The position numbers and the translations under genes are program-made. A DNA stretch of 64,000 bases from Cohnella phaseoli (GTDB lineage Bacteria; Bacillota; Bacilli; Paenibacillales; Paenibacillaceae): the NCBI RefSeq assembly GCF_003386235.1, contig NZ_QRDZ01000018.1, positions 124,001 to 188,000 of the forward strand. Direction: 5' to 3'. Shown piece by piece: positions 7,906-15,237 of the stretch (positions are counted from its first letter, which is position 1; every line of letters starts with the position of its first letter). Below the pieces are notes generated by a model, which saw nothing but the letters and a program-made list of their open reading frames with translations, had not been told where the DNA came from and did not search any database.

Positions 7906-9354
7906 ATGGGGGATTGGCGGCGTTGGTTGTTAAAGGATGACGGAAAAGAAGCGGACAAGCGGAATTTGAGTCGGTTCGGGCAGACGGGAGCGGTCGATCT
8001 CGAGTCGGCTGTATCGGACGCGGCTAATCCGGCGGCGCTTCGGAAGATGATTGAAGAAGCGGTGGTCATCGCCGACCGGCTCCAGGCCGCAGTATCGGAA
8101 GTAGACTCCAGCATGGGCCAGCTTGACGGAATCGCCAACTTGGCGGCGAAGCAGGAGCAGAGGCTGCGTCAGCATGCCCAGACGGCGATGCTGCGCTTGG
8201 AAGAATCGTTCGCTTCGCTCGGAGAGGTGGAGGCTTCCTCCCGGGAAATTCGCGGCGCAACGGAGGAGCTAAGCTTACAGAGCAAGAACGCGAGGGACGT
8301 CGTCGTCGAAGTATGCCGATCGTTGACGCATACGGACGAGGTGATGAACGACTTGTCCCGCAATCACGGCACGATGGAGGAGCGGGTAAACGCTCTGATC
8401 GCTCAGGCCTCCAAGATCGGAGAGATCAACGCGTGGATACAGGAAATTGTCTCGCAAACGTCGCTGCTGGCGTTGAACGCCGCGATTGAAGCGGCTCATG
8501 CCGGAGAGCACGGGCGCGGCTTCTCCATCGTTGCGCAGGAAATTCGCAAGCTGGCGGAGCAAAGCGCCCAAGCGATCAAAAATTCCACGGGAATCGTGCA
8601 TAACATCGAAGCGGGCATCCGTCAGGTCGTCAGCTCGGTGGAGGGAGAGAAGAAATCGGTCTCGCTCGGACTGGCGGAAATGGGCAGGACCCGCGAGCGG
8701 ATGGACGTTATTTTCAACTCCTTCCTTAACGTGGACGAACGTGTCGGCAGGACGCTGGATTTCGCGATCGAGCAGGCGGAGCGAACGGCAGCCACGAACG
8801 CGATGCTGGAGGAGGTTGTGCAATCCGTCGGCATTACGTTGAGCAGCGTCGACGAGACGCTGGCCCAGAACGAACGGCAGCGGGCGGAGATCGCCAATCT
8901 GGCGCGAGTGTCGGAGGAATTGAAGGAGTCGGCCGACGAGCTTGTAGACGCGGTTCAAAGCGCCGGCGGGCGCGTCTGGGAAGGATCGGGCGCGGCGGAT
9001 ACGGATAGATGGACCGAGCTGCTGCACGCAATCGTTTCCGACCGTGAACTGGCGTCTATGTTGGAGGAGGCGCACCGCAGCGTGTTGAGAGGATGGCTGC
9101 AGCGCTCCTCCGGCATGGAGGCGATCTGGTCCAACCGCAGCGACGGATCGTTCGTATTCTCCGAGCCGGCGGCCGGTCTGCTTAACGCCCGAGGGCGAGA
9201 ATGGTGGAAGCGGGCGATGAACGGAGAAACGTTCGTCTCGGAAGTATACTTATCCGCCATTACGAAAAAGCCGTGCCTGACGGTGTCCATGCCGCTGCGC
9301 CGGGACGACGGAACGATCGTCGGAATCGTCGGAATCGATATTGCGGCATCATGA
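7906..9354 (+). CDS. Soluble methyl-accepting chemotaxis protein with C-terminal Cache-like sensor
   Basis: This 482-residue protein has no transmembrane segment and no signal peptide. Residues about 40-350 are the helical chemoreceptor signalling domain; its hairpin tip reads around IVSQTSLLALNAAIEAAHAG, the part that contacts CheA and CheW. Residues about 365-482 resemble the membrane-distal part of a Cache/PDC sensor, with ARGREWWKRA, then VSEVYLSAITKKPCLTVSMP, then GTIVGIVGIDI. The sensor thus follows the signalling domain and would be cytoplasmic, the reverse of a classical receptor. Longer in-frame starts exist at 7804 and 7855, but the first lies in the preceding terminator; GGAGGG at 7892-7897 selects the ATG at 7906. 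Confidence 0.87.
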   Translation: MGDWRRWLLKDDGKEADKRNLSRFGQTGAVDLESAVSDAANPAALRKMIEEAVVIADRLQAAVSEVDSSMGQLDGIANLAAKQEQRLRQHAQTAMLRLEESFASLGEVEASSREIRGATEELSLQSKNARDVVVEVCRSLTHTDEVMNDLSRNHGTMEERVNALIAQASKIGEINAWIQEIVSQTSLLALNAAIEAAHAGEHGRGFSIVAQEIRKLAEQSAQAIKNSTGIVHNIEAGIRQVVSSVEGEKKSVSLGLAEMGRTRERMDVIFNSFLNVDERVGRTLDFAIEQAERTAATNAMLEEVVQSVGITLSSVDETLAQNERQRAEIANLARVSEELKESADELVDAVQSAGGRVWEGSGAADTDRWTELLHAIVSDRELASMLEEAHRSVLRGWLQRSSGMEAIWSNRSDGSFVFSEPAAGLLNARGREWWKRAMNGETFVSEVYLSAITKKPCLTVSMPLRRDDGTIVGIVGIDIAAS

Positions 9355-9423
9355 ACAAAGCGAGGCTGTCCGGAGGGTTGTCGAAAAAGACGACCTAGGG
9401 CGGCCTTTTCTCTACATGGGCAT

Positions 9424-9441
9424 CTCGGTCTGCAGACCGAG
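9424..9441. promoter_or_regulatory. 18-bp perfect palindrome upstream of liaFSR
   Basis: CTCGGTCTGCAGACCGAG is a perfect dyad centred about 67 bp upstream of the predicted liaF transcription start. No T-run follows, so it is not a good terminator. A LiaR or other operator is possible; this is inference. Confidence 0.45.
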
Positions 9442-9465
9442 GCCAACTTCCAACCCGCGCCGCTG

Positions 9466-9493
9466 TTGTGCAGGCCGAGCTTTTCGCTATACT
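9466..9493 (+). promoter_or_regulatory. Candidate promoter of liaFSR
   Basis: TTGTGC at 9466-9471 and TATACT at 9488-9493 are spaced by 16 bp. The weak -35 box would suit an activator-dependent promoter. Confidence 0.45.
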
Positions 9494-9537
9494 GAATACA
9501 ACAGATTAACATCCGCAACGGGTTGGAGGACAGGGCT

Positions 9538-10539
9538 ATGAATTCATCAATCGTTCATCGACTGCTATGGGGAGCGCTCATCGTTGTCGTAGGCGTCGTA
9601 TTTTTACTGAACCAGGTCGGCTTGATTTCAATGGATATCGGGGACTTGTTCCGTACCTACTGGCCGGTTTTTCTTATCGTATTCGGCTTGCAAGGCATGC
9701 TGCTTCAGCAAGTATGGTGGAATTTGATTACAGTACTCGTCGGCTGCTATTTTCTCGGAAGAAATCTCGGGTTGGTGGAATGGGGCTTCGGCGACTTTAT
9801 CCGAATTCTAGGGCCGGTGGCGATTATTTTGTTCGGACTAAGCTTGATTTTCAGAGGGAATCGTCCATCGTGTCGGAATTCTCGCTCGCATCATCAGAAG
9901 CACGAAGGTTGGAATCCGATAGATCCTCAACCCCCGACTCCGCCTATGCCGCCGGGTCCGCCTCCCGCGCCTCCCGAACTGGAGGACTTCGAGAGACGCT
10001 CGGGAATCAACCTCGGCAAAGAGCCGAAAGCTGAGCATTCGGACGATTACGGATTTAACAATCGGAAGCATGCTTCGCCCCCGCCTCCCAATCCGGATCC
10101 TTACGGCAGCTGGAAGAACGGAGGCGACCATAAGGATTGGTGGGATTGGAAGCACGCCGGCAAAAACGCGCACAGCCGCTTTATCGGAGATGCGCACTTC
10201 GGCAAAGATTATTGGGAGCTGCGTCCGATGAATATCTCCCATTTTATCGGAGATACGACGCTGGACCTGACGAAGGCGCAAATCCCGGTCGGAGAAACCC
10301 GCGTATATGTCTCTTCGTTTATCGGCGACGTTAAGGTATATGTACCTAACGATCTTGGCGTAGGCATTCAAGTCGTATCCAGCAGTCTGATCGGCGACGT
10401 CAAAGTGCTGGGACAGAAGCGCGGCGGGCTGTTTAACCAGATCACGGAGGAAACGCCGTTTTTCCAGGATGCGGACAAACGCGTTATCCTGATCGTCAGC
10501 AGCTTCATCGGCGACGTGCGCGTCACGAAGGTAGGTTAA
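9538..10539 (+). CDS. liaF: LiaF-like membrane inhibitor of the Lia cell-envelope stress system
   Basis: This 333-residue protein has three or four hydrophobic segments in residues 1-105, a long proline-rich linker (about 130-200, with PPTPPMPPGPPPAPP and SPPPPNPDP), and a C-terminal beta-rich domain. That domain carries five copies of an [S/F]xIGD unit (SRFIGD, SHFIGD, SSFIGD, SSLIGD, SSFIGD), the pattern of the LiaF C-terminal domain. In Bacillus, LiaF holds the kinase LiaS inactive until lipid II-targeting stress occurs. GGAGG at 9525-9529 selects the ATG at 9538. liaS follows after 3 bp and liaR overlaps it, so the three form one operon. The proline-rich linker is longer than I would expect for LiaF. 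Confidence 0.88.
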   Translation: MNSSIVHRLLWGALIVVVGVVFLLNQVGLISMDIGDLFRTYWPVFLIVFGLQGMLLQQVWWNLITVLVGCYFLGRNLGLVEWGFGDFIRILGPVAIILFGLSLIFRGNRPSCRNSRSHHQKHEGWNPIDPQPPTPPMPPGPPPAPPELEDFERRSGINLGKEPKAEHSDDYGFNNRKHASPPPPNPDPYGSWKNGGDHKDWWDWKHAGKNAHSRFIGDAHFGKDYWELRPMNISHFIGDTTLDLTKAQIPVGETRVYVSSFIGDVKVYVPNDLGVGIQVVSSSLIGDVKVLGQKRGGLFNQITEETPFFQDADKRVILIVSSFIGDVRVTKVG

Positions 10540-10542
10540 TCG

Positions 10543-11616
10543 ATGGTCAGAAAAGTTCGCACGAGTAAATGGGCTTCGTCGATTTATGCCGGTCTTGCTA
10601 CGATTGTGCTTATGTTTGCCCTATACTACGGCGTTATTTTTTTCACGGATTCCGCGCCGTCTCTGGAAACATGGTTGACCTGGATGGCGACGTTAGCCGT
10701 GCTGCAGATGGCGGTCACGTATCAGATCGGCCAGCGCATGCAGCGCAAAATCGATCAGCTGCAGCTCGCGATGAAGCACGCTTCGGCCGGAAACTGGAAG
10801 TATCGACTGCCGGAAGAGGAAGGAGACGCATTCTCCGGAGTCTACCGCGAGGTCAACGCCATGATGGGGCAGCTCGAATCGCGCATCAAGCTGCTGCAGC
10901 AGCTTGGGGAGAAGGAAGCGCTGGAAGAGATGATCTCTACGGAGGACGCCGTGCTTGAGGAAAGAAAGCGTCTGGCGAGAGATTTGCACGACACGGTCAG
11001 TCAGCAGCTGTTCGCGCTGCACATGTCGGCTTCCTCGCTGCCTAAGCTCATCGAAAGGGACATGAAGCATGCGCAGCAGGTGATGGAGCAGTTGATCGCG
11101 ATGTCTTCGACAGCGCAGAAACAAATGCGGGGCTTGATTGCGCAGCTGCGTCCGATGGAGCTTCAGGGCAGAACGTTGGAGGAAGCTCTGGACCGTTGGT
11201 TCCCCGATTATTGCCGACAGAACGGACTCCAGGGAACGCTGGATATCCAGATCGGCGACCGCATCTCGGAAGCGAAGGAGCATCAACTCTTCCTTATCAT
11301 TCAAGAGGCGATGGCCAATGTCGTCAAGCATGCGGAGGCGAAGAGCGTCCGCTTGCTGCTTGGAGATACGGGGGCGCAAATCTCGCTGTCCGTCGAGGAT
11401 GACGGGCTCGGCTTCAAGGGCGGCCAGGTCAGAGCCGGCGGGTACGGCTTGTCGACGATGCGGGAGCGCGCGCAGAAGCTGGGCGGAGACGCGGAAATTG
11501 TAACGAAGCCGGGCTCGGGCACGAGAGTTCGGGTATGGGTTCCGAAGTTCGCTCCGGAGCCGGACGAGCTGCAGATAACCGGAGAAGATATGGGACAAGG
11601 AGCGAATGCGAAGTGA
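10543..11616 (+). CDS. liaS: LiaS-type sensor histidine kinase
   Basis: A 357-residue NarL-partner (HPK7) kinase. Two transmembrane helices (about 12-32 and 43-62) with almost no extracellular loop mark it as an intramembrane-sensing kinase. A HAMP domain follows (about 65-120), then a HisKA_3 dimerisation domain with the phospho-acceptor H149 in RDLHDTVSQQL, then an HATPase domain with NVVKHAEA and the glycine-rich DDGLGFKGG. It would phosphorylate LiaR in response to cell-wall damage, under the control of LiaF. It sits 3 bp after liaF, and its stop codon overlaps the GTG of liaR. Confidence 0.92.
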   Translation: MVRKVRTSKWASSIYAGLATIVLMFALYYGVIFFTDSAPSLETWLTWMATLAVLQMAVTYQIGQRMQRKIDQLQLAMKHASAGNWKYRLPEEEGDAFSGVYREVNAMMGQLESRIKLLQQLGEKEALEEMISTEDAVLEERKRLARDLHDTVSQQLFALHMSASSLPKLIERDMKHAQQVMEQLIAMSSTAQKQMRGLIAQLRPMELQGRTLEEALDRWFPDYCRQNGLQGTLDIQIGDRISEAKEHQLFLIIQEAMANVVKHAEAKSVRLLLGDTGAQISLSVEDDGLGFKGGQVRAGGYGLSTMRERAQKLGGDAEIVTKPGSGTRVRVWVPKFAPEPDELQITGEDMGQGANAK

Positions 11617-12278
11617 CGGGAACGACGTGGAAGGTGCTGATCGTCGACGATCATGAGATGGTTCGAATGGGCTTGCGGACATACTTGATGCTCGATTCCA
11701 GATTCGAAGTGATCGGCGAAGCGGGCGGAGGCAAGGAGGCGGTTGCCAAGCTGGAGCAGGGCGGGTTCGACGGCCAGATGCCGCAAATTGTGTTGATGGA
11801 TTTGATGATGCCCGAGATGAACGGCGTAGAGACGACGCGAGAGCTGTTGGCGCGTTATCCGGGGCTCAAGATCATTATTCTAACCAGCTTCCTGGAAGAC
11901 GAGAAGGTTGTCGAAGCGATCGAGGCCGGGGCGGTCAGCTACGTGCTGAAGACGGTATCGGCGGATGAGCTGATCTATGCGATGCAGGGCGCGGTCAAAA
12001 ATATGCCGGTCATGAGCGGGGACGTCTCGCAGGCTTTGACGCGAGGGCTGCGCAAGCGTTCCGCGAGCACGGAGGTCGAAGGGTTAACCGAACGCGAACG
12101 CGAGGTTCTGCTGCTTATTGCCGAAGGTCTGAGCAATAAGGAGATTGGCGACGAGCTGCACATCAGCATCAAGACGGTGAAGACGCACGTCAGCAATTTG
12201 CTGATGAAATGCGAGCTCGAGGATCGCACTCAGCTTGCGATTTTCGCGCATCGCAAAGGCTGGGTCAAGGAAGCATAG
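11613..12278 (+). CDS. liaR: LiaR-type response regulator (NarL/LuxR family)
   Basis: This 221-residue regulator has a receiver domain (phospho-acceptor D63 in VLMDLMMPEMNG, with DD near residues 12-13 and K in VLKT) and a LuxR-type helix-turn-helix (LTEREREVLLLIAEGLSNKEIGDEL). The start is the GTG at 11613, which overlaps the liaS stop (GTGA) and is preceded by AAGGAG at 11598-11603; in-frame codons upstream fall inside liaS. LiaR normally activates its own operon and a small set of envelope-protection genes. A palindrome upstream of liaF is a possible binding site. Confidence 0.92.
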   Translation: MTGTTWKVLIVDDHEMVRMGLRTYLMLDSRFEVIGEAGGGKEAVAKLEQGGFDGQMPQIVLMDLMMPEMNGVETTRELLARYPGLKIIILTSFLEDEKVVEAIEAGAVSYVLKTVSADELIYAMQGAVKNMPVMSGDVSQALTRGLRKRSASTEVEGLTEREREVLLLIAEGLSNKEIGDELHISIKTVKTHVSNLLMKCELEDRTQLAIFAHRKGWVKEA

Positions 12279-12340
12279 CGCGATAAGGATAATCGGGCAA
12301 CGCATGGGAAGCCTAGTAAGAAAAAAGGCGGTAACTCGGC

Positions 12341-12760
12341 ATGCGCGAACTCGATTCTTCTCTGACCTCGCAAGTTCACGATTACGGCGTCTCGCGCCAA
12401 CTGCTGTCCGAGCGGGGCTTTACTTTGGGCGGTAATTGGGATTATGATCACGGCTCGTTCGATTGCGCGCTGGACGAAGCGAATCTCGTATGGCTTAGAT
12501 TGCCGTTTGAAGTCACGGCGGGACGTCTCGACAGCGAAGCCGAACCGATGGATACGGAAATTCGCTTTGGCTGTCCTTACGTGCTTAAGCACGTATACAA
12601 CGAGGGGCTGGACGACAGCGCGAGGGCGGGTACGGTCGGAGGCTTGATCAATCAGTTCTCCGCGCCGGTCGATCCGGACGACGACATCGAGAGCGCTTGG
12701 ATCGATAAAGCCCGGCGTAAGCTGGACGAGGTCGAGGCGATCTATCCAAGGCACGGATAA
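12341..12760 (+). CDS. YugN-like family protein
   Basis: This 139-residue protein reads as a member of the YugN-like family (structure known for a Bacillus relative, function unknown). Visible traits are GNWDYDHGSFDCALD and LRLPFEVTAGRLD in the first half, and an acidic C-terminal helix with DEVEAIYP. There is no signal peptide or membrane segment, so it is cytoplasmic. The ribosome-binding site is weak (GGCGG near 12327). It follows liaR by 62 bp and may be read through from the lia operon, ending at the strong terminator at 12803. Confidence 0.72.
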   Translation: MRELDSSLTSQVHDYGVSRQLLSERGFTLGGNWDYDHGSFDCALDEANLVWLRLPFEVTAGRLDSEAEPMDTEIRFGCPYVLKHVYNEGLDDSARAGTVGGLINQFSAPVDPDDDIESAWIDKARRKLDEVEAIYPRHG

Positions 12761-12802
12761 CCAGTCGCAATGTCGCAATGTCGCAATCCGTTGCGGCCCC
12801 GC

Positions 12803-12852
12803 AAAGGGGTTGTTCCATAAGCAACTCTGCTTATGGATCAGCCCCTTTTTTA
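12803..12852 (+). terminator. Terminator hairpin with IS-end-like arms
   Basis: The arms AAGGGGTTGTTCCATAAGCA (12803-12822) and TGCTTATGGATCAGCCCCTT pair, with two imperfect positions, around a short loop and are followed by TTTTTT. The arms resemble the terminal repeat of the foldback element at 49803 (GGGGCTGTCTCATAAG). Confidence 0.8.
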
Positions 12853-12890
12853 GCTGTTTTCTGCCCGGCTTTTACTTCATCTTCATTTCC

Positions 12891-12924
12891 GTTTAAGATA
12901 GTTTTAAGGAATGGGGTTTATGAT
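12891..12924 (+). promoter_or_regulatory. Candidate htrA promoter with OmpR-type direct repeats
   Basis: GTTTAAGATA (12891-12900) and GTTTTAAGGA (12901-12910) are adjacent 10-bp direct repeats, a layout used by OmpR-family regulators, and TATGAT at 12919-12924 may be the -10 box. No good -35 box is seen, which fits an activated promoter. Binding by the neighbouring response regulator is inference. Confidence 0.4.
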
Positions 12925-12981
12925 ACGGTTACAAGATCAGAACGGCGACAGCCTTCAAGGCTGCGCGAGGAGGTAATTTCG

Positions 12982-14469
12982 ATGGAAGACGACAACAAAA
13001 AATCGGAACAGCCGCAAGGATTCACATACGGAGATGAACCGCGGAACGATTCCTTCTCGGAGACGCGCAAGGAGACGGAGCCCTATACATTCGGTCCGTT
13101 CGGCGCTCCTAGCCGCCCGTACGGAGAAGAGCCTGCTCGCCAAGAGGCGCCGGGCGTCGTAGAGATTTCGACTCCTGCGGCGAAGGAATACCGGCCATTC
13201 ACTGTATCCGGCGGAACGGTCAAGAGCGACTGGGGGGCCAAACCTCCGCGCAGGACTTCATTTCTTGCGGTATTCGCCTCATTCTTGGCGGGCGTCGTCG
13301 TTGTCGGCTCCTTGATGTTTGTGGCGGACCGGCAAAATTGGTTTTCGGGAGAGCTGTTCGGGAATGCGCCGCAAGCGGTGAACACGACGGCCAAGCCGGT
13401 GAACAGCCCGGTCGGCAATAGCGAGGACGTCGTTCGGCCGAACAATATCGCGAAGATTTTCGAGCAGGCTTCGCCGGCGGTCGTTAAAATCGAAACGTTT
13501 GCAAAGGCTCGCCAAGGAACGACTTGGGAGGACGAGTTCTTCCGTCAGTTTTTCGGAGACAACTATAGAAGCAACAGAAGCGACGAAGGCCAAGGCGATC
13601 TGCAGGAAAGCGGAATGGGCTCGGGCTTCCTGTTCGACTCGACCGGGTACATTTTGACCAACCAGCACGTCATCGACGGAGCCGACGAGATCAAGGTTGC
13701 GGTCGAAGGCCGTGATGAGCCTTACACCGCCAAGCTTCTCGGCACGAGCCCCGAGCTGGATCTGGCCGTGTTGAAAATCGAGGGCAGCGACTTCCCGACG
13801 CTGAAGTTGGGCGATTCCAGCAGCATGAACATGGGCGATTGGGTCGTCGCGATCGGCAACCCGGTTGGCTTCGAGCATACGATCACGGTCGGCGTGCTCA
13901 GCTCCAATGAGCGGGAAATTACGATTCAGGACAACAACGGCGGCACGCGCAAATACCAGCATTTGCTGCAGACGGACGCTTCGATTAACCCTGGCAACTC
14001 GGGCGGTCCGCTTCTGAACCTGAACGGCGAGGTCATCGGTATTAATACGGCGGTCAGCACGCAGGCCCAAGGCATCGGCTTCGCCATTCCGACAAGCACG
14101 ATTACCGAAGTGCTGGAGAACTTGAAGACGAACACGAAAATTCCGCAGAAGCCCGTACCTTTCATCGGCGCGACTCTGATGACCATCAACGAGGAGATTG
14201 CTCAGCAGCTTGGCATCGACAAAGACACGAAAGGCTCGTTCGTGCGGGAGGTTATTTTTAACTCCCCGTCGTACAGAGGCGATCTGCGCCAATACGACGT
14301 CATTACGGGGATGGACGGCACGGCTTACAAAAACAACGAGGAATTGATCGCGGCGATCCAGAAGAAAGAAGTGGGAGACAAAGTGACGCTCGACGTGCTG
14401 CGCGGAGACAAGAAGATCGAGATCGTCGTCGAAATAGGAGACAGAAACGAATTCAACGTTCAGCAGTAA
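12982..14469 (+). CDS. htrA: HtrA/DegP-type membrane-anchored serine protease
   Basis: This 495-residue quality-control protease would act outside the membrane on misfolded exported proteins. A cytoplasmic, charged N-terminus (1-90) is followed by one transmembrane helix (about 95-117), a trypsin-like domain with the triad H229 (TNQHVIDGA), D260 (ELDLAVLKIE) and S340 (NPGNSGGPL), and one PDZ domain from about 390 to 490. The frame is open back to 12778, but GAGGAGGT at 12967-12974 fixes the ATG at 12982. A two-component system follows, similar to the htrA/CssRS and pepD/MprAB partnerships that respond to secretion or envelope stress. Confidence 0.95.
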   Translation: MEDDNKKSEQPQGFTYGDEPRNDSFSETRKETEPYTFGPFGAPSRPYGEEPARQEAPGVVEISTPAAKEYRPFTVSGGTVKSDWGAKPPRRTSFLAVFASFLAGVVVVGSLMFVADRQNWFSGELFGNAPQAVNTTAKPVNSPVGNSEDVVRPNNIAKIFEQASPAVVKIETFAKARQGTTWEDEFFRQFFGDNYRSNRSDEGQGDLQESGMGSGFLFDSTGYILTNQHVIDGADEIKVAVEGRDEPYTAKLLGTSPELDLAVLKIEGSDFPTLKLGDSSSMNMGDWVVAIGNPVGFEHTITVGVLSSNEREITIQDNNGGTRKYQHLLQTDASINPGNSGGPLLNLNGEVIGINTAVSTQAQGIGFAIPTSTITEVLENLKTNTKIPQKPVPFIGATLMTINEEIAQQLGIDKDTKGSFVREVIFNSPSYRGDLRQYDVITGMDGTAYKNNEELIAAIQKKEVGDKVTLDVLRGDKKIEIVVEIGDRNEFNVQQ

Positions 14470-14491
14470 AGACGGATTGAAAAAGCTGGAA

Positions 14492-14526
14492 AAGAGCGGG
14501 AAACCGATTAGGGATTCCCGCTCTTG
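14492..14526 (+). terminator. Hairpin between htrA and the response-regulator gene
   Basis: AGAGCGGGAA pairs with TTCCCGCTCT, but only two T residues follow. It may be a partial terminator or a processing hairpin that lowers expression of the downstream regulator genes relative to htrA. Confidence 0.55.
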
Positions 14527-14548
14527 TCGATAGAGGAGGACGTTCTCG

Positions 14549-15235
14549 GTGAGACCCCATATTGCGGTAATTGACGACGATGAGAAAATAACGGCGCTGC
14601 TGCGGCGAAGTCTGGCGTTCGAAGGGTATGAAGTGACGACGGCGTCGGACGGCGCGGAAGGACTAAAGCTGATCGCGCAGAAGGCGGCCGATCTGATCGT
14701 TCTGGACGTGATGATGCCGAAGATGGACGGCTGGGAGGTATGCAGGAGGCTGCGCGAGGCGGGCATCGTCTCGCCGATTCTGTTGCTGACCGCCAAAGAC
14801 GAGGTGTCCGATCGGGTGAAAGGGCTCGATCTGGGCGCTGACGACTATCTGGTAAAGCCGTTCGCGCTGGAGGAGCTGATGGCGCGTGTCAGGGCGCTGC
14901 TGCGCAGAAGACCCGAAAGAACGGACGAGGGCGGACAATTTCGCTTCGAGGATCTCGTAATGGATGTGGATGCGCGCGAGGTGGCGCGCGGAGATCGTCG
15001 CATCGAGCTGACGGCGAAGGAGTTCGACTTGCTGCATCTGTTTATGCAGAATCCGAAGCGGGTGCTGTCTCGCGATCTGATCATGGAACGGATATGGGGC
15101 TACGATTATAGCGGCGAATCCAATGTGCTTGAAGTCTACGTCGCAATGCTCAGGCAGAAGCTTGAGGAGAATGGCGAGAAGAGGCTAATTCTAACCGTCA
15201 GAGGAGCCGGGTACGTCCTGAAAGGAGACGGCTGA
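14549..15235 (+). CDS. OmpR/PhoB-family response regulator (MprA-like)
   Basis: This 228-residue protein has a receiver domain (acidic DDDE at 9-12, phospho-acceptor D53 in VLDVMMPKMDGWE, conserved K in YLVKPF) and a winged-helix DNA-binding domain (from about 130, with RIELTAKEFDLLHLFMQNP and ILTVRGAGYVL). The start is a GTG at 14549, preceded by GAGGAGGA at 14533-14540. The partner kinase begins 2 bp after its stop. The layout htrA, regulator, kinase suggests control of envelope or secretion-stress proteases. The overall look is closest to MprA/ArlR/CssR, and I cannot separate these by eye. Confidence 0.92.
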   Translation: MRPHIAVIDDDEKITALLRRSLAFEGYEVTTASDGAEGLKLIAQKAADLIVLDVMMPKMDGWEVCRRLREAGIVSPILLLTAKDEVSDRVKGLDLGADDYLVKPFALEELMARVRALLRRRPERTDEGGQFRFEDLVMDVDAREVARGDRRIELTAKEFDLLHLFMQNPKRVLSRDLIMERIWGYDYSGESNVLEVYVAMLRQKLEENGEKRLILTVRGAGYVLKGDG

Positions 15236-15237
15236 GC

